From Burkholderiales bacterium (GTDB taxonomy: Bacteria; Pseudomonadota; Gammaproteobacteria; Burkholderiales; Burkholderiaceae): a DNA stretch of 8,796 bases. Positions within the stretch are counted from its first letter, which is position 1. Each line of letters starts with the position of its first letter. The position numbers and the translations under genes were made by a program. The stretch is from contig CAHJWV010000320.1 of NCBI GenBank assembly GCA_903643055.1, positions 1-8,796 on the forward strand, written 5' to 3'. Of the stretch, positions 1 to 6,263 are shown piece by piece. A model generated the notes under the pieces. The model saw only the letters and a list, made by a program, of their open reading frames with translations. It did not search any database and had not been told where the DNA came from.

Positions 1-206
1 TCGACTACAAGAACCTTTCTCAAGCCGACTATCAAGCGGCCTTGGCGGCCGTCGGCCTGCCGACGGAGCTGGCCAAAATGTTGGCCGATTCCGATGCGCG
101 AACCGCCGACGGTGAACTGTTCGATGACGGCCGTCAACTGAGCCAGTTGATTGGCCGCGCCACCACGCCGATCGCCACCACGATCGCTTCAGCCTTGAAG
201 AGCTAA
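1..206 (+). CDS. NmrA/QOR2-type NAD(P)H:quinone oxidoreductase, C-terminal fragment
   Basis: This is the 3' end of a gene that enters from the left edge. The reading frame starts at base 3 and gives 67 codons ending in TAA at 204-206. The visible residues include LSQADYQAALAAVGLP, then an LFDDG stretch, then LIGRATTPIATTIA close to the end. This arrangement is the C-terminal signature of atypical short-chain dehydrogenase/reductase proteins of the NmrA-like QOR2 (E. coli YtfG) type, where a conserved LIGRxTTPLA motif lies near the C-terminus. Members are cytosolic and reduce quinones with NAD(P)H. The Rossmann nucleotide-binding N-terminus lies outside the window, so cofactor preference cannot be judged. 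A strong hairpin follows 7 bases after the stop, which suggests that this transcript ends here and is separate from the desaturase operon. Confidence 0.8.
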   Translation, partial: DYKNLSQADYQAALAAVGLPTELAKMLADSDARTADGELFDDGRQLSQLIGRATTPIATTIASALKS

Positions 207-213
207 CGAAACC

Positions 214-251
214 GTGGCTCGCAGGGTACCGCCCGGTGCCCTGCGAGCCAC
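214..251 (+). terminator. 17-bp perfect-pairing hairpin after the oxidoreductase gene
   Basis: The left arm (214-230, GTGGCTCGCAGGGTACC) pairs over its full length with the right arm (235-251, GGTGCCCTGCGAGCCAC), with one G-U wobble and a 4-nt GCCC loop. It starts 7 nt after the TAA of the preceding gene. No U-run follows on the + strand, so it is not a textbook intrinsic terminator. Read on the - strand the stem is followed by GGTTTCGTT, which is richer in T. It could terminate transcription, or protect the 3' end of the mRNA. The stem itself is certain; its role is inferred. Confidence 0.55.
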
Positions 252-643
252 GTCAACGGCAAGGCGCAGCTTCGACCGGTTGCGGGCCGAACCTTGCCTT
301 GCCCTTGCACAGTGATGCGTTGCCAACGGCACATCGCGGTCGCCATGCGGCCCCTCAGATCCACGTGATTTCCGTTCGCGGCGATGACGCAAATCGGCAT
401 GCAGCAGTGGCTGTGCGTCGGCCAACGCGCCAGCGCCGTCTCGCGTTGATCGCGGTTCATCCCACACACTGACGACGCCAATTTTCGCCAGGCCGCCAAC
501 AATGAGCGCACTTGACGCAGGTGTCCCTCAACGGCGCAGGCCTGAGCAACAGGGTTGAAGCTAACAGCGCCAAAGCGCGCGCTCTTCAGGCTGTCGCAAA
601 ACGGCGAGTGCATGACCTTTGGCATGTTCCGCCATGGCGCGTG

Positions 644-671
644 TTGGTTATTCTCGGCGACCCGAATATTT
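644..671 (+). promoter_or_regulatory. Candidate sigma-70-like promoter for the desaturase operon
   Basis: TTGGTT (644-649) resembles a -35 element, and ATATTT (666-671) resembles a -10 element at a spacing of 16 bp. This is the most AT-rich stretch of an otherwise GC-rich spacer. It would give a 5' leader of about 120 nt before the ATG at 801. The match to consensus is only partial, and start-site mapping would decide it. Confidence 0.3.
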
Positions 672-675
672 CGGG
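661..675. promoter_or_regulatory. Perfect inverted repeat, candidate operator
   Basis: CCCGAA (661-666) and TTCGGG (670-675) are perfect reverse complements around a 3-bp TAT centre, giving a 15-bp palindromic site. It overlaps the candidate -10 element about 125 bp upstream of the first desaturase gene, which is where a dimeric repressor such as a TetR-family fatty-acid regulator would bind. No regulator gene is present in the window, and I do not recognise the site as the box of a known regulator. Confidence 0.3.
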
Positions 676-800
676 GCAGGGCCTTGTCGAGTCAGGTCGC
701 GTTGTTGCGCGAGCGCTGGGCTTCCCGTTGAACGAGAAAGATCCCGGCGCGAGTGCGGCGACTGAAGTCATCGCGAAACCGGACACAGGGAGTTGAATCC

Positions 801-1823
801 ATGAGTGAAAAATTGGATGGCGAAAGCCATGGGATGCGTGCGCGCCTGCTGTCGATTTCCGCGCCTTATGGCCGCGCCCAACCGGTCAGAAGCGTCACGC
901 AGCTGAGCCTGACCTTGTGCCTGTGGCTTGCCAGTTATGCCGCAGGCTTGGCCTTCAGCGGCCGCTCGTCATGGGCCTTTGCTGTCGCAGCGCCCATGGC
1001 TGCCGCTTTCGTCGTCAGGCTGTTCATGGTGCAACACGATTGCGGCCACCGGTCATTCTTCCGCTCGCATCGGGCCAATGACATCGTTGGCTTCTGGCTC
1101 GGCGTGTTGACGATGACGCCCTACCAATGCTGGCGTCGCTTTCATGCGCAGCACCACGTCAATTCCGGCAACCTCGATCGGCGCGGCCAGGGCGACATCG
1201 TCACCTTGACCACGCACGAATACGAGGCCTTGACGCCGGCCGGCCGGCTTCGCTATCGCCTCTATCGGCATCCGCTGGTGCTGTTGCTGATCGGCCCGCC
1301 GTTGCTGTTCATCGTGCGCCAGCGCACCACCTTCAAGGTGCCCGCCGGCTGGAAGGCCGAGCGCCGCAGCGTCCACCTGACCAACGTGTTCGTTGTACTG
1401 CTGCTCGCCATGGCGTGCTGCTTTTACAGCCCGGCCTTGGTGCTCGGGTTTCATCTGGCCGTGATGTCAATGGCGGCGATTGCCGGCGTGTGGCTCTTCT
1501 ATGTGCAGCATCAATTTCCAGATGCCTATTGGCAACGCGACGGCGAATGGGAGTCATGGCGCGCGAGCATGGAGGGGGCCACCTACTATGAGTTGCCCGG
1601 GGCGCTGCGCTGGCTCACCGCCAACATCGGCTTGCATCACATCCATCACCTCGATGCACGCATCCCGAACTATCGGCTGTACGAATGTTTTCAGCGGCAC
1701 CCGGAGTTCGCCAACCCGCCGCGCATCACGCTGCGTGAAAGCTGGGGCTGCCTGAAGCTTCGGCTGTGGGATGCCGCTTCGGGCCACATGGTGCCGCTGC
1801 CACGCACGGGCCGCGGGGTCTGA
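801..1823 (+). CDS. Acyl-lipid fatty acid desaturase, Des/DesA type
   Basis: This encodes a 340-residue integral membrane diiron desaturase that should insert a double bond into an acyl chain, probably while it is esterified in a membrane lipid, using O2 and an electron donor. Three histidine boxes are intact: HDCGH (79-83), HAQHH (115-119) and HHIHH (279-283). A further conserved VQH lies at 235-237. The text around them, including NSGNLDRRGQGDI after box 2 and NIGLHHIHH...RIPNYRL around box 3, closely resembles Bacillus Des (delta-5) and cyanobacterial DesA (delta-12). Regiochemistry cannot be read from sequence. Hydrophobic segments lie near 35-75, 95-107, 158-172 and 194-235. The ATG at 801 is chosen because AGGGAG (787-792) sits 8 nt upstream; an in-frame extension to 753 lacks such a site. 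It is the first gene of the six-gene unit, 12 nt before the next. Confidence 0.93.
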   Translation: MSEKLDGESHGMRARLLSISAPYGRAQPVRSVTQLSLTLCLWLASYAAGLAFSGRSSWAFAVAAPMAAAFVVRLFMVQHDCGHRSFFRSHRANDIVGFWLGVLTMTPYQCWRRFHAQHHVNSGNLDRRGQGDIVTLTTHEYEALTPAGRLRYRLYRHPLVLLLIGPPLLFIVRQRTTFKVPAGWKAERRSVHLTNVFVVLLLAMACCFYSPALVLGFHLAVMSMAAIAGVWLFYVQHQFPDAYWQRDGEWESWRASMEGATYYELPGALRWLTANIGLHHIHHLDARIPNYRLYECFQRHPEFANPPRITLRESWGCLKLRLWDAASGHMVPLPRTGRGV

Positions 1824-1835
1824 GAGGCCATCGTC

Positions 1836-2531
1836 ATGAACCTCTCAGACCTGTTCCATCTGACCTGTGGCTTCGCGGTGGGTTACCTGATCGCCAGCCT
1901 CGTCGAGTCGGCGATGCACCAGCATGTGTCGGATGCGCCGAACAAGACCGTCAAGCGCTGGGAGCGCTTTCCACAACTGTTCCGCTATCTGATCCGCACG
2001 CGTTATTCACACCATGTCGTGCATCACCGGCGCACCTTCAAGCAAGACCATGTCACGCAGTTCCGCAGTGACACCGAACGCGAAGCGCTCGATCTGGAAC
2101 TGGCCGATCGCGGCCACCATGGCCACATCATCCAGCGCTCGCTTTATGCCGTTCGCCTGCATGGCAGCGGCACCTTGGTCTTCATCGCGCCACTGCTGCC
2201 GGCGATTCCGTTGACGGCGTGGGCGCTCGGCGTGTGGGGCACGGTCGGCAGCTGCCTGGCGCTGGCACTGCCGCCGCTGTTCAGCCATTTCATCCATGTG
2301 TATCTGCACATGCCGCATGAGCGGGCTCTGCGCGAGGCGCCGCCGGTGACGGCGTGGCTGCTGAAGCAGCGTTACTTCCGCGCGATGGCACGCAACCATT
2401 ACATGCACCACCGCTATGTCGCTTCGAATTTCAATCTGGTGTTGGGCGGCGATCACCTGCGCAGGCGTTACCGTGCACCGGCCGAGAATGACCTGTGTGA
2501 GATGCAACGCCTGGGCCTTCGCATTGATTGA
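1836..2531 (+). CDS. Fatty acid hydroxylase superfamily membrane protein
   Basis: This 231-residue membrane protein has a histidine pattern like the fatty acid hydroxylase/sterol desaturase superfamily: MHQH near 27-30, HHVVHH (59-64, containing HxxHH) and NHYMHH (188-192, again HxxHH). There are extra histidines in HFIHVYLHMPHE (151-162). Such proteins bind two irons and hydroxylate or desaturate lipid chains at the membrane. Hydrophobic stretches lie at about 5-25 and 112-157. A conserved-looking tail, NFNLVLGGDHL (198-208), follows the last box. The start is supported by GAGAGG (1822-1827), 8 nt before the ATG and overlapping the stop of the upstream gene, which implies co-transcription and perhaps translational coupling. 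Substrate and reaction are unknown. Its place among desaturases suggests a fatty acyl or lipid substrate. Family assignment is fairly secure; hydroxylase activity is inferred. Confidence 0.8.
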   Translation: MNLSDLFHLTCGFAVGYLIASLVESAMHQHVSDAPNKTVKRWERFPQLFRYLIRTRYSHHVVHHRRTFKQDHVTQFRSDTEREALDLELADRGHHGHIIQRSLYAVRLHGSGTLVFIAPLLPAIPLTAWALGVWGTVGSCLALALPPLFSHFIHVYLHMPHERALREAPPVTAWLLKQRYFRAMARNHYMHHRYVASNFNLVLGGDHLRRRYRAPAENDLCEMQRLGLRID

Positions 2532-2576
2532 GCCCGGCGCCTTCAGCCCTTTGAGCCCTTTCTGAGAAAGTTGTCC

Positions 2577-3044
2577 ATGAACCTGATCTTTCGAATGTTG
2601 TGGGTGTGGCTGTTGTCGCTGCGGCGCGAGCGCCTGCCGGTAGGCGTCTCCGAGAGCCGCTTGCGCCTGATCACCTTGCCCAACGATCTCGACCTCAACC
2701 TGCACATGAACAACGGCCGCTACCTGACGATCGCCGATCTGTCGCGCATCGATCTGTTCCTGCGCACGGGCCTCGCCACGGTGATGCGAAAGGAGCGCTG
2801 GGCGCCGATCATCTCGGAGCACACGATGAGCTACAAGCGTTCGTTGAAGCTCTTCCAGAAGTTCGAGGCCGTGATGCAGCTGACCCATTGGGACGAGCGC
2901 TGCTTCTACATGAGCCATCAATTCCTGGTCGGCGAGCGCCTGGTGGCCGAAGGGAAGTCGGTCGGCGTGATCCGCGGGCGCGACGGTGTCGTCGCCCCCG
3001 AGACCGTGCTGCAGCGTTTGCGGCAAGAGCGAGGCATCGCATGA
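2577..3044 (+). CDS. THEM6-like hot-dog acyl thioesterase (4HBT_2 type)
   Basis: This 155-residue protein matches the single hot-dog-fold thioesterase family that includes human THEM6 and many small bacterial acyl-CoA thioesterases. The defining stretch is NDLDLNLHMNNGRYL (36-50), followed by the helix ADLSRIDLFLRTG. Asp39 is the likely catalytic acid by analogy with the family's conserved Asp. YKRSLKLFQKFE and HWDERCFYMSHQFL mark the central sheet. A short hydrophobic start (3-14) followed by Arg residues may attach it to the membrane, as in THEM6-like proteins. It should hydrolyse acyl-CoA or acyl-ACP. The ATG at 2577 is preferred over an in-frame TTG at 2571 because GAGAAAG (2564-2570) lies 6 nt upstream of the ATG. 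That site can also pair within a small CTTTC/GAAAG hairpin (2558-2570). The stop overlaps the next start by 4 nt. Confidence 0.85.
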   Translation: MNLIFRMLWVWLLSLRRERLPVGVSESRLRLITLPNDLDLNLHMNNGRYLTIADLSRIDLFLRTGLATVMRKERWAPIISEHTMSYKRSLKLFQKFEAVMQLTHWDERCFYMSHQFLVGERLVAEGKSVGVIRGRDGVVAPETVLQRLRQERGIA

Positions 3045-4126
3045 ACGCGGCGGCCTTGAGCGCTTTGAGCCAGTCCGGTTCGGCCTGGTCGGCTGCGCAA
3101 GCCACCGACTTCATGGCACGGCTGCGCAGCGAGCTGCGCGAGTCCGGCGCATTCACCGGGGATGCGGCGGGTTATTGCCGGCGCACGCTGTGGGTGTTGT
3201 TGGTGACGGCCATCGTCTGGTGGGCGTTTATCGAGATCGGGCACGGGCCAATGCGCTGGGCCATCGCCTTGCTGGCAGGCTACATCGGCGTGCAGGCCTC
3301 AGCGATCGGCCACGAAGCGGGGCATGGCGCCGTCACACGCGACCGCGCGCTGGCGTGGCGGGTGGGCCGCTTCTTCATGACTTGGCTGGTCGGTGCGTCT
3401 TACAGCGCCTGGGTCGAGCGGCATGGCGCGCATCACCTTCATCCCAACTCACGCAAAGACCCCGATGTTCGGCCTTCGCTCTTCAACTTCAATGAAAGCG
3501 ATGCAGCGGCGGCGCAGGGCTTGGCGGCCTGGTGCACTCGCCATCAGCACCAATTGCTGATTCCGCTGTCTTCGATGATGGGTTTCTCGCTGAAGCTGGC
3601 GGGCTGGAAACACGTGCTGCGCCAGCCGGTGGTGCGATGGTTGGACCTCGCACTGCTGATGCTTCACGTGGCCTTTTGGATCGCGCTGCCGGCGGTATGG
3701 ATCGGCCTGGGCAACGCGCTGCTGAACTACGCGTTGATGACCTGGGTCGAGGGTGCTTATCTGGCTTTCGTGTTTCTCGCCAATCACCTCGGTGGCCCGA
3801 CCCTGGAAGAGGCCAGTGCCTGGCCGCCTGCGTTGCGCCAGATCGTCACGGCGCGCAATCTGCCGAACCGTCCCTGGCTCACCCATCTGTGCATCGGCCT
3901 GAACACCCACATCGAGCATCATTTGTTCGGCCACCTGCCTGCAACCCGTTTGCCGGATGCGCGCGCGATCACCCGCCGCCTGTGCCTCAGCCACGGTGTG
4001 CCTTACCAGGAGTACACGGTTGGCCAGGCGTTTGCCGAGGTCCAGCGCTGCAATCGGCGCATGGCCGAGATCGCGCGAGAGGCCCATCGCGCGCGCCATG
4101 CTGCTCGCCGCAAGCTGAGTTGCTGA
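3041..4126 (+). CDS. Fatty acid desaturase, front-end/linoleoyl-CoA-desaturase-like
   Basis: This is a 361-residue membrane diiron desaturase. The histidine boxes are HEAGH (91-95), HGAHH (128-132, followed by LHPN) and HIEHH (290-294). The region RNLPNRPWLTHLCIGLNT, then HIEHHLFGHLP, then LCLSHGVPYQEY resembles the C-terminal half of front-end (delta-5/delta-6) desaturases. Those usually have QIEHH at box 3; here the first residue is His. There is no cytochrome b5 domain, so an external electron donor is required. Membrane segments are likely at about 48-66, 70-90, 110-122 and 200-248. The C-terminus (335-361) is basic, Arg-rich and probably cytoplasmic. The ATG at 3041 overlaps the thioesterase stop (ATGA) and has GAGG 6 nt upstream; the frame is open further upstream but only as a shadow of the thioesterase gene. 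Bond position is not predictable. Confidence 0.9.
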   Translation: MNAAALSALSQSGSAWSAAQATDFMARLRSELRESGAFTGDAAGYCRRTLWVLLVTAIVWWAFIEIGHGPMRWAIALLAGYIGVQASAIGHEAGHGAVTRDRALAWRVGRFFMTWLVGASYSAWVERHGAHHLHPNSRKDPDVRPSLFNFNESDAAAAQGLAAWCTRHQHQLLIPLSSMMGFSLKLAGWKHVLRQPVVRWLDLALLMLHVAFWIALPAVWIGLGNALLNYALMTWVEGAYLAFVFLANHLGGPTLEEASAWPPALRQIVTARNLPNRPWLTHLCIGLNTHIEHHLFGHLPATRLPDARAITRRLCLSHGVPYQEYTVGQAFAEVQRCNRRMAEIAREAHRARHAARRKLSC

Positions 4127-4135
4127 GGCCTTGCG

Positions 4136-5179
4136 ATGGGCGCGCTGACTCGTGTGGATGCTTGGATCGGCCGGCTTGACCGCTGGTATTTCGCTTATCA
4201 CTGCTGGCGAAACCGGCGCTCCCCGCCGATGTTCCATCTCGGCTGGGGCAGCCACGAGGCGCTGGCTGCCGTCAACGGGCACTGGCAAGCGCCGGGGGCA
4301 CCGGGCGAGCCCGAGATCCAATGGGAAAGCCCGTGGACATTGAATGTGCAAGGCCTGTGGGTTCGCAATGGCAGCTTCGTCACGCCCGCCCATCGCGAGC
4401 ATCTGCCATTGGAATCGCGCACCGCTTACTTCCGCTTCATTCGGCCGTCGGGCCCGGCGGCCAGCGCGGCGGTGCTGCTGACACCGACCTCGCGTGAAGT
4501 GGGCGTCGAAGGGCGGATGCCGATTGCCCGTGCGCTTGCAAAGCAGGGCATTTCGACCGTGCTGCTGGAAAGCCCGTTCATGGGCCGCAGAAAGCCGCAG
4601 GCACAGCACGGCTCGACGCTGTCTTATTTCTCTGACTTCCTGGTCTTGAGCGCGGCCTGCATCGAAGAGTCGCGCAGCCTGCTGGCCTGGCTGGCGCGGC
4701 AATCGTTCGGCGCGTTATGCATCGGCGGCATCAGCAAAGGCGGCTACCTGGCCACCGTGGCGGGGCTGCGTTCACCGGTGCCGGTGCGCGTGGTGTCGCT
4801 GCTGGCGCCGCACAGCGGCGTGCCGGTGTTGCTTGAAGGCCTGCTGGGAACCTTGTGCGACTGGCCTTTGCTGCAGCAAACCAGTGGGTCCGATGCGCCG
4901 GTGCGCGAACAAATGGAAGCCCTCTTCGAGCGGACCAGCCTCGAGCATTTGCCGCCACCAGATCTGCAGCGGCCCTTGACGATGATCGGCGCTCGGCAAG
5001 ACCGTTATGTTCCTGCCGGCTCCTATGAGCGCATGCAGCGCCATTGGGCCGGTGTGGCCACGGTGCATTGGCTGGGCGGGGGGCATGTCAGCAGCATCGC
5101 CGAGCGCAGCCACCTGATCGATGCCCTCACCGAAGCGCTGCAACCCCGACCGCCTATTCTTGTGAAAGCCATGCCATGA
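4136..5179 (+). CDS. ABHD18-like alpha/beta hydrolase
   Basis: This 347-residue protein resembles human ABHD18 (C4orf29, formerly DUF2048). The similarity covers an N-terminal LD-x-hydrophobic stretch and a GWG motif, a FRFI-P strand near 99-103, the block LLESPFMGRRKPQ and SYFSDFLVLSAACIEESRSLL, and then the nucleophile elbow. A complete Ser-Asp-His triad can be proposed: Ser200 in GISKGG (198-203), Asp289 in ARQDRYVP (286-293) and His317 in GGGHVSS. I see no signal peptide. The family hydrolyses lipid esters; from memory, recent work links human ABHD18 to deacylation of cardiolipin, which I cannot verify here. In this operon the natural inference is removal of acyl chains from a phospholipid, feeding or editing the chains changed by the desaturases. 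It starts 9 nt after the preceding stop with GAGG (4125-4128) upstream, and its stop overlaps the next ATG. Confidence 0.82.
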   Translation: MGALTRVDAWIGRLDRWYFAYHCWRNRRSPPMFHLGWGSHEALAAVNGHWQAPGAPGEPEIQWESPWTLNVQGLWVRNGSFVTPAHREHLPLESRTAYFRFIRPSGPAASAAVLLTPTSREVGVEGRMPIARALAKQGISTVLLESPFMGRRKPQAQHGSTLSYFSDFLVLSAACIEESRSLLAWLARQSFGALCIGGISKGGYLATVAGLRSPVPVRVVSLLAPHSGVPVLLEGLLGTLCDWPLLQQTSGSDAPVREQMEALFERTSLEHLPPPDLQRPLTMIGARQDRYVPAGSYERMQRHWAGVATVHWLGGGHVSSIAERSHLIDALTEALQPRPPILVKAMP

Positions 5180-6180
5180 CCGCCTCATTCCCTCGGCTTC
5201 CGCCGCCGCTACCGGCTCACTTCACCGAGCCGGCCCGGCCTTGGGCCACCGCACTTTTTCTGGCTTACGCACTCGGCTTGTCGTTCGGCCCAGGCCTGCT
5301 GGCTTACCTGCTGGTGGTGTTCAGCGGATGGAGCCTTGCCATGCAGGTGTTGCCCGTCGCGGCGCTGTCGATGGTGGCCGGCTTTGGCTTTTATGTGATG
5401 GGTACCGTCGCACACGAGGGCTTTCATTTCACGCTCGCGCGCAACAAGCGGATCAGTGCGCTGCTCGGCGTCGGGTTCAGCTCGGCCGTGTTTGCATTCT
5501 TCGGCCTCGGCTTCTATCTGATCCACAGCCGCCACCATCGCCATACCAACCAAGCCGATGACCCGGATCACCAACTGTTTTCGCGCTTCACGAGCACCTG
5601 GCAGCGCCTGCTGGTGCTGCGCCTGGTGAACAACCGTGGCTATCTGAAGTTGCTGGTCGGCTTGATTCGGCGGGGCGAGCTGCCCCCGGGCATGCACACC
5701 GTGTTCAGCCTGAAGGAGTTGCGGTGGCTGGCGTGGGCCAATGTCTTGGCGCAGTTCGGGTGGATTGCCGTCTATGCCGGCTTGTTTGCCATCGATCCGA
5801 TGCTCGGTCTGTGCGTGGTCGTGCTGCCTCACCTGGCAACGGCCGTGGTCAGCGCTGCGATCGTCTTCGTACAGCACGGTGACACCGGTGACCAGCCCTG
5901 CAACAACTCGCGCAGCCACGCGTCGCCTTGGGCGACCCTGCTGATGGGCGGAACCAACTACCACCTGGAACACCACCTTTACCCACGTGTGGCCTGCTGG
6001 CGCCTGCCGCAAGTTCACCGCTTGCTGATGGCCAGCGACTGGACGCGGCACCACCCGCCGCTGGTCGAGCCACGCTTCTTGGCGGCGTTTGGATTGATCA
6101 GCAGCCGTCGCCGCTATGGCATGGGCAGCGAGGCCCGTGACGCCCGGCCCGACACCGGCCTTTCTCGCGCGTCTGGATAA
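5176..6180 (+). CDS. Membrane fatty acid desaturase (third desaturase of the operon)
   Basis: This encodes a 334-residue membrane protein of the fatty acid desaturase family (PF00487-like). The histidine boxes are HEGFH (80-84), HSRHH (117-121, continuing RHTNQADDPDH) and HLEHH (263-267, in NYHLEHHLYP). An added VQHG lies at 232-235. The HHRHTN...DDPDH stretch also occurs in related carotenoid hydroxylases/ketolases, so a non-acyl substrate cannot be excluded, but the company of two other desaturases favours an acyl chain. Hydrophobic segments are at about 25-50, 56-78, 95-115 and 186-230. It begins at an ATGA overlap with the hydrolase stop; the Shine-Dalgarno (GAAAG, 5163-5167) is weak, so translation probably depends on coupling. 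It is the last gene of the unit, and I see no clear terminator after it. Confidence 0.87.
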   Translation: MTASFPRLPPPLPAHFTEPARPWATALFLAYALGLSFGPGLLAYLLVVFSGWSLAMQVLPVAALSMVAGFGFYVMGTVAHEGFHFTLARNKRISALLGVGFSSAVFAFFGLGFYLIHSRHHRHTNQADDPDHQLFSRFTSTWQRLLVLRLVNNRGYLKLLVGLIRRGELPPGMHTVFSLKELRWLAWANVLAQFGWIAVYAGLFAIDPMLGLCVVVLPHLATAVVSAAIVFVQHGDTGDQPCNNSRSHASPWATLLMGGTNYHLEHHLYPRVACWRLPQVHRLLMASDWTRHHPPLVEPRFLAAFGLISSRRRYGMGSEARDARPDTGLSRASG

Positions 6181-6251
6181 GGCTTCGCATTCGGCGTCAA
6201 ATTGACAACACGCTGTAGCCCTTGCACACCATCGCGCACCCAGCCAGGCGG

Positions 6252-6257
6252 TAGGAT
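6252..6257 (+). promoter_or_regulatory. Possible -10 element for a leaderless or short-leader transcript
   Basis: TAGGAT lies exactly 7 nt before the ATG at 6264. If it is used as a -10 element, transcription would start at or next to the start codon. The overlapping AGGA (6253-6256) could instead be a weak ribosome binding site 7 nt from the ATG. A perfect TTGACA occurs further up (6202-6207), but no good -10 is found 16-18 nt downstream of it. Confidence 0.25.
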
Positions 6258-6263
6258 GCCGCG

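Larger units (their letters stand above)
252..800. other. Long intergenic spacer with no convincing gene
   Basis: About 550 bp separate the hairpin from the first desaturase gene. Open frames exist on both strands (512-796 on + from a TTG, and 203-625 on -), but none has a recognisable domain or a good ribosome binding site. The translations look like frame-shifted GC-rich sequence, rich in Arg, Ala and His. The segment at 540-591 can fold: GCCTGA (540-545) pairs with TCAGGC (586-591), and AGCGC (566-570) pairs with GCGCT (579-583). The last 160 bp contain the candidate promoter and operator listed separately. The spacer is long compared with the tight packing elsewhere, so it probably holds the control region of the downstream operon. 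Confidence 0.5.

Noticed and set aside
201..565. Integron attC-like site suggested by repeated AGCTAAC
   Set aside because: The two copies are in direct orientation and do not fit the core-site consensus, and there is no integrase or cassette gene.
203..625. Antisense open frame of 140 codons in the spacer
   Set aside because: No recognisable domain and no clear ribosome binding site. It runs through the hairpin, and long stop-free frames are common in GC-rich DNA. Kept only as part of a low-interest finding.
512..796. Small + strand frame just upstream of the first desaturase
   Set aside because: It starts at a TTG without a ribosome binding site, matches no family I know and contains the candidate promoter and operator.
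2007..3026. Long antisense frame (339 codons) across the hydroxylase and thioesterase genes
   Set aside because: His/Gln/Arg-rich shadow of well-supported + strand genes.
3449..4702. Long antisense frame (417 codons) across a desaturase and the hydrolase
   Set aside because: Low-complexity shadow; the + strand genes have intact catalytic motifs.
801..6180. A polyyne (terminal alkyne) biosynthesis cluster
   Set aside because: Several desaturases plus a thioesterase recall such clusters, but there is no fatty acyl-AMP ligase, acyl carrier protein or rubredoxin, and the hydrolase is ABHD18-like.
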